64,000 nucleotides of DNA, from positions 16,693 to 80,692 of the forward strand of contig CANFXW010000015.1 in the NCBI GenBank assembly GCA_947451145.1, given 5' to 3'. The position numbers and the translations under genes are program-made. The stretch's first letter is position 1. Each line of letters opens with the position of its first letter. Source of the stretch: Sphingomonadaceae bacterium. Its GTDB lineage: Bacteria; Pseudomonadota; Alphaproteobacteria; Sphingomonadales; Sphingomonadaceae. Positions 44,972-55,800 of the stretch are shown here, one piece after another. The notes beneath the pieces are model-generated. The model made no database searches. It saw only the letters and a list, made by a program, of their open reading frames with translations, and was not told the origin of the DNA.

Positions 44972-45754
44972 TTACTTGCCGCGCAGTTTCCGGTGCTTGG
45001 ACAGATCGAGCACTTCGCTCGTGGTGCCTTCATCGAGCAGCAGGCCAAGCCGGCGTGCGACTTCCTGATAGGCCTCTTCCTCGCCGCCAAGATCACGGCG
45101 AAACCGGTCCTTGTCGAGCTTTTCGCCGGTGATCATATCCCACAGGCGGCAGCCGTCGGGGCTGATCTCGTCGGCGAGGATCACGCGCGCGAAATCACCA
45201 TCCCAGATACGGCCGAACTCAAGCTTGAAGTCCACCAGGCGGATATTGATCGCTGCGAACATGCCGCAGAGGAAATCGTTCACGCGGATCGCCATTGAGG
45301 AAATGTCCTGCATTTCCTCATTTGAAGCCCAGCCGAAGCAGGCGATGTGTTCTTCGGCGATCAGCGGATCGCCCAGCGCATCGTCCTTGAAGTAGTATTC
45401 AATCAAGGTGTGTGGCAGGGCCTCACCCTCAGGAATACCCAAACGCGTGCTGATGGAGCCAGCGGCGACGTTGCGGACGACGACTTCGATCGGAATGATC
45501 TCAACCTGCCGGATGAGCTGCTCGCGCATGTTCATGCGGCGGATGAAGTGTGTCGGAATGCCGATGTGGCTGAGCCGCGTGAAAACATACTCGCTGATGC
45601 GGTTGTTGATCACGCCTTTGCCCTGGATCGTTCCGCGCTTTTGCGCATTGAAGGCTGTCGCATCGTCCTTGAAGTACTGGATGAGCGTGCCGGGTTCCGG
45701 ACCTTCAAACAGAATCTTGGCCTTGCCTTCATAGATTTGGCGCCGACGGGACAT
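44972..45754 (-). CDS. purC: SAICAR synthase
   Basis: A 260-residue Pur[65 protein letters not shown] and [14 protein letters not shown] are all conserved. It joins aspartate to CAIR in purine synthesis. The frame is open upstream to 45949, but ATG 45754 begins the conserved domain. It is separated from purS-purQ on the same strand by four opposite-strand genes. Confidence 0.96.
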   Translation of the reverse strand: MSRRRQIYEGKAKILFEGPEPGTLIQYFKDDATAFNAQKRGTIQGKGVINNRISEYVFTRLSHIGIPTHFIRRMNMREQLIRQVEIIPIEVVVRNVAAGSISTRLGIPEGEALPHTLIEYYFKDDALGDPLIAEEHIACFGWASNEEMQDISSMAIRVNDFLCGMFAAINIRLVDFKLEFGRIWDGDFARVILADEISPDGCRLWDMITGEKLDKDRFRRDLGGEEEAYQEVARRLGLLLDEGTTSEVLDLSKHRKLRGK

Positions 45755-45950
45755 GGACGTTCCTCGAAGTGATGAGGCCTGAGCCTCCAAATAACCAAAC
45801 CCCGGAACTAGCGTAGTCTGGCAGACCGCGCAGCCGGGGCTAGTCCCATGGCTTAGGCGCGAGTGGTCTGGAATGCAATCGCACAGCAACGGATTTGCGC
45901 GATTTCTCGCGGGTGAACATCGCCATTTCGGGAGAGCTTCGGACAACAAA

Positions 45951-45978
45951 AAAGGCGCGGACTTTCGTCCGCGCCTTT
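45951..45978 (-). terminator. Rho-independent terminator of the giant autotransporter gene
   Basis: AAAGGCGCGGA (45951-45961) pairs perfectly with TCCGCGCCTTT (45968-45978) around a six-base loop. Read on the minus strand it is followed by a TTTTTTGTTG run, 25 bases after the autotransporter stop. It could also work weakly on the other strand. Confidence 0.9.
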
Positions 45979-46003
45979 GTTTGGTGTGATCCTGGGGTCA
46001 GGA

Positions 46004-46860
46004 TCAGAAGTTGAAGCGCAGGCCGCCGGATACCGTGCCGCCACTCAGGCCACCACTGCGATAGAGGCTGCCCTGAATAAAGCTCGAGATGCGCTTGTCT
46101 GCACTGTGGGCGCTGAGGCCGACGGTGTACTGAACCCCGTTGTCGAAGGCGGTGGTCAGCGACGACAGCGAGGAGACCCCGTAGGTCGCCGAACCGGCTT
46201 CGGTCCGCGAGAAGTTGTTCAGGTAGAACGCACCGGCATAAGGTTCCCAAACGACCTTGCCATTGTCCGGGCTGGTCCAGGCAATCTTGGCGCCGAAGCG
46301 GCCAAGACCACTGCTGTCCTTGCCAGGTGTGACGGTCGACAGTGTGTCCACCACGAACGGATTAACGTTCGACGAACCCCACGAATAGCCAGCCGACGGT
46401 GTTACCGAGAAGCCGCTGTTCTTGAAGCCGATGCGATAGGCCAGATTGACCGATCCCGCAGTTGCTTCACCCTTGGTCTTCGCCGATCCTGCGGCAAAGA
46501 TGTTGGCGTTCTTCATGGTGAAGTTGCGCCATTCTTTCCGGACTGTGCCGTCGAAGGTCAGACCGCCGCCGGTAAGGGCAACATATCCACCAAGGAACGT
46601 GGCGTCGAATTCGGTCCGTCCGGTGGTGCCCTGTGAGGTGCCATCGTAGTTACCGCCGGTGACACCGAAGTGGAGGTTGAACTTACCACCACCCAGTCCG
46701 AGCAGACCGTAATCAAGGCCGCCCTGTACCGTCCAGTACTTGGTATTCACCCGGTCAGCTGCCGACTTCGAGAAGCCAACACCGGTGAACAGGGTCGACA
46801 GGTTCTGGTTGAAGTTACCACCCGAGCCGCGCATCCACAGGCCGACCTGATGGGACTTGT
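46004..46860 (-). other. Autotransporter beta-barrel domain
   Basis: The C-terminal part from VGLWMRGSGGNFNQ onward encodes about 285 residues of alternating amphipathic beta-strands (LDYGLLGLGGGKFNLHFGVT, FDATFLGGYVALTGGGLTFD, WEPYAGAFYLNNFSRTEAG, VGLSAHSADKRISSFIQGSL) and ends in Phe, matching autotransporter translocator domains of about 260-290 residues. Confidence 0.9.
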
Positions 46861-49800
46861 CCTTACGCTCGGTTATGTAAGCACTCACCGGTTCGTCGAT
46901 CAGCGAAGAGACCGAGTTTGCGAGGGTCGAGAGACCTGCAACCTGGGTCGCACCCGGATCGAACGACTGGAGAACACCGAACTGTGTGGCGTTCGCAGGG
47001 TTCTGGACGAAGGTTTCGCGAACCAGACCCGTAAGCGGCAGCGAATTCGAGACGAATGCTGTCGTTGACGAAGCCCCACCAGCAACCGTGACCACGGGCA
47101 GGAAGCCGCCTGGCAGGATGCCCTGACCAAGGATCTTCATGTTGACCAGAGTCTGACCACCGGTCGCCGTGCCACTGATGTTCATCTTGTCAGTGATGGC
47201 CGTTGCGATGTTGGTATCGATGTTGAGGAAACCACCACCGATGTAGTTGCCGGTGACCGTGATGGTGTTGTTACCCGCCACGCCAGTCTGGGCGTTCAAG
47301 CTGCCCAGGTTGGTGAGGTTGGTGACCAGCGTCGCATTTCCGGCGAAATTCATGTTGCCGGTTGCCGTGTTGGTCGTGCCATTGGTCGTTGTGATCGTAA
47401 CACCGTTGGCGATGTTAGCATTCTTGCTGTTCTGCCAGTTACCGCTGAATGTGCTCGAGGTGTTGGCAAAGGTATTCCACGTTCCGGCGTTGGTGAAGAC
47501 CGAGGTCCCCGCTGCAGAGCCGGTTACGTTGATGATACCGTTGATCGTACCCGAAGCATTGTTGTTGATCGTGGCTGCACCGCCAGCGAACACTCCGACC
47601 ACGGCATTCTTGTCTCCAGCGGCGCCGCCTTGCAGCGTGCCGTTGTTGTTGATGGTGCCGGTTCCGGTGCCAGTTGCCGTCAGCTTGACTGCAGTAGTGT
47701 CACCCTGGATGAAGTCGATCGTGTTGGTTGTGGTAACCGTCATTGCGCCGGTTGCCGTGGTGAGATCCACGCCAACATCAGGATCAATGCTGCCAGCGTT
47801 CGTCACGGTCACGTTGATGGCACCCGAGGTGGATACACCCTTGACGCCAATCGAACCTGCCCCACCCGTTGCCTTGATCTTGTCCTGAACAACGATGTTG
47901 GTAGCGCCGCTCGAGTTGCTGTTGGTCGAGATACCGGTTGCAACACCGGTGATCTTCGCGCCGCCGAACTGAGTGACGTTGATTGTGCCTGCGCCGCCGC
48001 CGGTGATGCTGGCAACAACTGCATTGCTGCCCGCTCCGTTGGTGGTGACGTTACCCTTCACGCTTTCGACTACCGAACCGGTGCCGGTTGCGGTTGCCGT
48101 GATGCCGGTTGTCGGGGCAGTGACAGCGCCGTTGTTGGTAACCGTCGCGGTGCCATTAGCAACCGACGCCGAGATGCCCGTGGCATTGCTGGTCAGTGCA
48201 CCAACCGTCGTGACGGTGACGTTTCCAGCCCCACCAGCCGAACCGCTGATACCGAAGGTGTTACCAGCGACCGTGCTTGCCGGAGCAATCACAACGTTGC
48301 CGGTACCGCTCTGGCCGATGATGCCAACCCCGGTGCCTGCAACAACAGGGCCGGTTCCCGATACCGTGACATTGCCCGATCCGCTTGAGATTGCGCGGAT
48401 CGCATCAACGCCCGAGGTGCCGTTCTTGACCGATCCGGTACCCAGCAGATTGATGTCGCCAGTGGTCGTTGCTGCATCAATGCCGCGCACCGTGTTGCCG
48501 AACACGTTTCCGGTGCCCGACACGTTGATGCTGCCGCCGGTGGCGGTGGCAAAGATACCATGGACCGTACCCGAAACATCGGCACCCAGGGTGATTGTGG
48601 TCGCCCCGTTAGCTGCCGAGGTCATGATCGCATTGCCCTGAAGGGCTGTGACCGGCTGGTTGTTGGCAACATTGACGCTGACAGTTCCGGTCCCGGTGCT
48701 GCCGGCGATGATGCCGTTCAGACCGGTGACGGTTGATGCCGTAGCAACAGTGACATTGCCGCCAGCCGACTGGGCGTTGACGCCCGTGCCGCTCGAAGAC
48801 ACGATCGTACCGGTGTTCAGCACGTTGACCGCGCTGGCACCTGTTGAGATCGCCCGGACACCGCCGGTCTTGCCGGTTACGGTGCCAGTACCAAGCACGT
48901 CGATCGTTCCACCGGTTGTGGCATCGATGCCCCAAAGGTTGGTCGAAGTGGTCGCGCCGGCGCCAGTGGTCTTGATCGAACCCGTCGTCGATGTGGCCAG
49001 AATGCCGGTGTTGCTGGCGGTTACACCACCAACGTTGGCAATCGTGATCGCACCCGAACCGCTGGTAGCCTGAACACCGTTCGAGGCGGTCGAAGTCACA
49101 AGTCCGGAGGTCGTGATACCGATCGTTCCAGCACCACCGGTGACCGCCAGGATGCCCTGGTTAACGGCGTTGATCGTCGAAGCCGGAGCGATGACGACAT
49201 TGCCGCTGGTCGAGCTGGCCGAGATACCCGCATTACCAGCAACAATCGGTCCTGCACCGGAGATGGTGATCGTACCGCTGTTTGTTACTGCACCGATGCC
49301 ATTGTTGCCGGCGGTAACTGCGCTGGTTGCCAGGATATCGACGTTACCTGCACCACCCGACTGGCCGAAGATGCCATTCGCGGTTGTACCCGTTACCGGG
49401 CCGCTGCCGCTCACGAGTACGTTGCCCGAAGTCGAAACCGCGACCACGCCGCTGAGCGAACCCTTGGCGCCGCCGCCGCCCAGTGCGACCGAGATCGCTC
49501 CAGTGGTCGACGAGGCATTGATACCGTCACCCTTGCCGCCCGTAACCGTTCCAGCAGTGGTGATGACCGTTTTGCCCGTGGTGTTGGTGGTGGTGATGCC
49601 GTTGCCGACCGCGCCCGATACCGTTGACGTGGGCGATACGGTGATGATCCCGCCCTTCGACGAAGCATTGATACCGTCAGCGCCCGTGCTGGTGACAGCA
49701 TTGGTACCGGTGATGGTAACATTGCCGCTGCCGGACGAGATGGCATTGATACCGGTGCTGGCGCTGTTCACAGCTCCAGAGTCGGTGATCAGGATGTTGC

Positions 49801-52800
49801 CGGCAGTGGTCGCCAGGATACCGCCCGAAAGCGTGCTCGTGACTGCACCAGGACCCTGGATGGTGATATCGCCCGTTCCGGCCAGAGCCTGGATGCCGAT
49901 GCCGCCACCGGTTGCCTTCACGCCACCATTGTTGGTGATGACGATGGCACCTGCGTTGGACTGGGCCAGTACGCTGGTTCCCGTCGAAGTGACGAGGCCG
50001 GCCGTGGTCACGGTTACCGTGCCATTGCCACCAGAGACTGCCAGAATGCCCCAGCCGTTGTTAGCCGTGATCGCCCCGGCAGGTGCAACCAGAACGTTGC
50101 CACTGTCAGACTTGGCGATGATACCCGCCAGACCGGCAGTTACCGTTCCGGTGCCCGAGACGGTTACATTGCCCGCGCCGCTAGATACCGCATCGATACC
50201 ATTGCCGCCGGTTGTGAACGTACCCGTGTCAAGGACATCGATCTTGCCAGCAGTACGAGCGAATACGCCCGTCGTTCCGGCCTTGACCGAGCCTGCACCG
50301 AGCACCTTGATCGCACCGGTCGTCGATTGGACGTTAATGCCAATGTTACCTGCATCGACACCGCCGTTATTGGTGATGGTGATTGCACCATTGGTTGTGA
50401 AACCGTCGATGCCGTCTACGCTCGCCTTCACGGATCCGGCGGTGATGATGTCAACCGTTCCATTGCCGGTGGTCGAGCCATAGATACCGTGACCGCCAGC
50501 GTTAACCGTTGATGCCGGCCGGATTGTTACATTGCCGCCGCTTGATTGGCCGATAATGCCGGTGTTGCCAGAAATGACAGCGCCAGTGCCGAGGATGTTC
50601 ACCGCGTTGGCACCGGTGCTGATGCCCCAGATGCCGACATAGCTGTTCGACGTGATGCTGCCGGTGTTGAGGATGTCCACCGTTCCGCTGGCAGTACCCG
50701 AGATACCAATCCCGGTTCCGCCGGTTGCGATGATGGTGGCATTGCCCGAGGTCAACAGATTGCCGTTGTTGGCAACCGCATCGATGGCGTCGCCAGCACC
50801 CTTGATCTGGCCACCGTTCGACAGGATCGTGACGTTGCCGGTGCCGGTGTGACGGACATTGATACCGTCGTTTCCGGTGCCGGTCACGTTACCGATTGTC
50901 GATACATAGATCAGACCGGTTCCATTTGATGCCGCAACAATACCATCGTTGCCGCTGATCGCGCCGCCCTGCGTATCGACCGTGACTGTGCCCAGCTTGC
51001 CACCAGTCTGCTGGATACGGAGGCCTGCACCGGTGCCGCCGGTTACCGTCTGGGTACCAACGAACTTGAGGCTGCCATTGCCGGTGGTCGTCATCGAGAC
51101 ACCGTCGGTGCCGCCGTTGATGTTGCCCGTGCCGTTGATCTGGCCGGTGCCATCGACAACGGTCATCAGCACGCCTTCTTGAGCCGTGCCGGTGATCGTG
51201 CCGAAGTTGTCAACCGCGTTGGTACCCGTGGTGGTGGCAACCTGCTTGACGCCGATGTTGCTGCCCAGAACGAGGCCCGAGTTGTTGACGATGTTTGCAC
51301 CCGAAGTCGTCAGCTGATCAATGCCGGTCAGCGGATCGATGTGGCCCGCTGCCGCGACGTTGACGATATTGGTACCGCCAATCGAGGTCTGCTTGACGCC
51401 GACGGTGGTTGCCTTGACTTCGCCGCCGACGTTAACCGTTGCAATGCCGGTCGAGTTGCCAAGGTTGGTCTCGATGCCATTGCCGCCGATGCCGTTGATC
51501 AGCGTGCTTCCCACCTGGTTGACCACGATGTTCGCCGCGTTGGCGCCGCCGTTGGTGTTGGTGGCGAGAATGCCGGTGCCAGCCGTAGCGGTAACGTTGC
51601 CGCGTGCCGTCACGCTCATGTTGCCGGTGCCGGATGTCGTGGCCTTGATGCCGTATGTGCCGCCGGAAACGCTCTGCGTCAGGTCAACCGTAACAGTTCC
51701 CGATGATGCGGCATTGGCGATTTCGGCGCGAACACCGATGCCAGTCAGAGCATTGACCGTAGCCGGACCAGTGCCGAGGACAGCCACATTGCCGGTGCCA
51801 TCGTTCTCGGCCGATACACCCCATCCGGTTCCCCAGATGCTTGCACTATTGAGATTGAGGCTGACATTGGCATTGCTCGTGGAGTTCGAGTTGAGCAGCG
51901 CAACACCCGCGTTGTTGGCGCGATCCGTCGAAGAACCGACCCCGCCAGTTACGGTGACGTTGATGGCACGATTGCCGGTTCCCTGGTTAACGACAGTGAT
52001 GCCGTTCTGCAGGGTATTCGCCGCGCCAGCACTGGTGATTACGCCGGTGCTGTTCACGGTCATGGCGCCAGTGCCTGCAGTCGCGAGGACACGGATGCCG
52101 TCGCCGCCGCTAGCCTTTGCATTGAGCGAGTTGACTGTGATCGTGTCGGCCGTCGGAGCGGAGGAATTGACAAGAATGCCATTGCCAGCCGTGCCAGTGA
52201 CGGTGCCACCGTTGTTCACCAGAATGGCACCGCTGGTGGTCACACCGATATCGATGCCGGTTGTGCCCGAAACCAGTGAATTCACGCCCGTCGTTACCGT
52301 TACAGGGCTGCTCTGCGAAACGACCTTCAATCCGGTGCTGTTGGTCGAGACTACATTGCTGTTGGTAGCAACCGCGACATTGGTCGCTCCGGTTGAAACG
52401 CCGGCGTTGGCATAGATGCCTTCGCCATTCGTTGCCGTTACATTGTGACCATGCGTCGTGTTGACGGTGATCGTGCCGGTGTTGGCACCAGCTGCCGTGT
52501 TGGTCGCTTCGATGCCGCGACCGTTGGTGCCGGTCACATCGCCGCCAGCGTTGACAAGGACATTGCCACCGCCGTTGGTCGTTGCGCGGATACCGCCGGT
52601 GCCGGTGACATTCTGCGTCACATCAACCGTAACCTTCGAAGGGTTGCCGGTCTGGTTGATCATTGCATCGATGCCGAGGCCACCCGTGGCGTTGATGTTG
52701 CCGCCACCGGTGCCGGTAACAGTCACCGTGCCGAACGAAGTGGTATAGGCCTTCACACCGCCAGTCGTGGCGTAGATGTTGGCGTTGTTGATGTTGACCG

Positions 52801-55800
52801 CGACATTGCCGAAGTGGGTGCTGTCGGTCGTCAGGTTCGATGCGTTGACGCCAATTCCGGTGCCGCGATCTGTTGCGGAACCAATGCTGGCATTCACGTT
52901 GACGGTCAGCGGACCGTAAGGAGTATTGTTACCTCCAGACAAATCCATCGTGGCAAGGATACCGTTGGTGAAGGTGTTGTTGCCCCCCGTACCGCTTCCA
53001 ATCGTGCCGTTGCTGTTAATCAGCAGGCCACCGTCCGAGAAGTTCGTGCGGAGAGCGTTGATGCCGGAGCCGTTGGTGACCTGGATTGCAGCATTGCTGT
53101 TGATCGTGGTTGCGCCCGAACCGATGCCGAAATTCTGGACGAAGATGCCATCGCCATTGGTGGCGCTGACGACCTTGTTCGCTGCAGTCGTTACCGAAAC
53201 GCCTGCGCTCGGGGTGAACCAGAAACTATCGGTGTAGGTGGCGGAAATGCCGTGGCCGTTCTGGCCGGTGACATTTCCATTGGCAACAACAGTTACCTGT
53301 CCGTTACCCGAGGTGGCGACGATGCCATTCGTGGAGCCAGTCACATCCGCATTTGCGGTGACAGTGGTCGAATTGGTGTGGACTTTGTTGTAGAATGTTC
53401 CGCTGGTAGCGATGATGCCGTTACCTGCACCGCCAACAACCGCGCCAACCGTTGTTACGGTAACAGCGCCGTTATCGATAGTTGTGGCATTGATGCCGTC
53501 ACCGCCATCGCCGGCTACGGTCGAAGCCGGGGTCACCAGCACATTGCCGCCCTGGCTGCTGGCGAAGATGCCCGTGCCGGCCGTGCTGTGCACCGCGCCG
53601 GTGCCCGAGACGGTGACATTGCTGGCGGTCGAGGAGACCGCGTTCACGCCGGTGTTGACCGAGTCAACCGTGCCGGTGTTCAGCACATCGACTGTTCCCG
53701 TTGCCTGGGCATTGATGCCCATTGCGCCGGTTGAGACGACATTGGCTGGGCCCTGCGTCTTGACGTTGCCGTTCGAGGCAATTGCCTGAATGCCGTCATT
53801 GACGCCCTGAACCGTGCCGACGCCGCTGTTGACGAAGACGTCGCCCGTGCCGGTCTGCAGTGCCTGGATACCGTACGAACCGGTGCCGGTCACATTGCCA
53901 ACGGTGCTCACCGAAACAGTTCCGTTGCCGTTCGAGGTTGCCGTGATACCGGCATTGCCGGTGATCGAGCCACCCGTGGTGTTGACGGTGACGAGGCCAT
54001 TGGAGAAACCGGTCTGCTGGATCAGAACACCCGATCCGCTGCCGCCGATGATGGTCTGTGCGCCGTTCAGCGTCACGTTGCCAGCACCGGTGGTGGTCAG
54101 GCTGACGCCGTCGGTGCCGCCGTTCACGTTGCCGTTGCCATCAACCAGAGCATTGCCACCGACGACAGTCGAGAGGATGCCCTCAAGAGCCGTGCCGGTG
54201 ATCGTGCCGTTGTTGTGAACGGTGTTGGTGCCGGTGGAGGTAGCCACCTGCTTGGCGCCGACGTTGTCACCCGAGATCAGGCCGAAGTTGTTGATCGTGT
54301 TCGAGCCCGAAGCGGTGAGCTGATCGGAACCGATAACCGGATCGATCTTGCCTGTAATGCCTACGTTCAAGACGTTCGCGCCGGTGAGACCGGTCTGCTT
54401 TACGCCGGTCTGGCCTGCAGCGATGACTTCGCCGTTCACATTGACTGTCGCCGTGCCGGTCGAGAGGCCGAGATCGGTTTCGATGCCATTGTTGCCGGTT
54501 GCGGTGAGCACCTTGCCGGCGTCGAAGGTCACGTCGATGTTGTTCGCGTTGACGCTGCCATTGGTGTTCAGCGCATAGATGCCGCGGCCGTTGTTGGCTG
54601 TGACATTACCATGAGCGTTTACCGTGATAGCGCCGGCAGCCCGTGCTTCAATGCCATTCGTGCCGCCGGTTACGTCAGCTGCATCGACAGAAACCGTACC
54701 GAAGTTGGAAGTCGCACGAATGCCGTCAGCCGTCGTACCCGTAACAGAGCCGGTGGCATTGATGAGGATACCGTTATTGGTGCTCGCGTTGATGCCATCA
54801 ACCGCACCATTCACGATTCCCGTGGTGAGATTGATCGAACCATTCGGCGTGTTGGCGGTGATGCCATTGCCGGTGAGGCCGGTTACAGTACCGGTACCCG
54901 TCAGAGTAATTGCACCATTGACCGAATTGGCCCTGATACCATCAACCGAACCTGTGGCACCGCCGCCATTGGCGATGGTGATGTTGCCATTGAAGGTTGA
55001 AGCGTTGATGCCGCTGCCATTACCGCCGGTGATGAGGGCGACAGTTGTGATGTCAACCTTGCCGTTGCCATTGGTGGAAGCATTGATGCCGTCACCATTG
55101 CTGCCTGTTACAGTGGAAGCAGGTGAAACGACAACGTCACCACCGTTGGACGATGCGACAATGCCTGAAAAGCCTGTGGCGTTGACCGCGCCAGTGCCGG
55201 AAACGGTGACCTTGCTGCTGCCGGTTGACCGAGCAAAGATGCCATTGCCGCCGCCGGTGATGGCATTGACAGTGCCGGTACCAAGCACGTCAACCGTACC
55301 GCTTGCAGAAGCAAAAATGCCGCCTCCGCCAATAACTGCGGCATTGCCACCGGTTGCTACATTGCCGTTATTCGCAATAGCAGCGATGTCATATTGATTG
55401 GCACCGCCAGTGATTGTTCCACCATTGACGTTGACCGAGACATTGCCCGTTCCAGAGTGTTGCGCAACGATCCCGGCACCGTTCACATTCGTAGCCGTAA
55501 CATTGCCGACTGTCGAAATCGAGATCGTGTTCGTGCCAACAGATGTTGCTGTGATGCCTGCACCGCCGGTGATCGATCCACCGGTGGTATTTACTGTGAC
55601 ATTACCGGTTCCTCCGACAGTGTCCTGGGACATCTGAACGGCAGCGAAGGCAAGGCCATTGCCGCCCGAGAGGGTCTGCGAACCTGAAAGCAGCAGATTG
55701 CCGCTACCCGTTGTGTGCATCAGCACTGCGCCGGCGACGGTCGAAGTCACCGTTCCGGTGCCCGTTACCGTTGAGTCGCCATTAACCGTGTCCTGCCTGA

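Noticed and set aside
45755..45949. N-terminal extension of purC
   Set aside because: The added residues are not PurC-like; the family start is the ATG at 45754.
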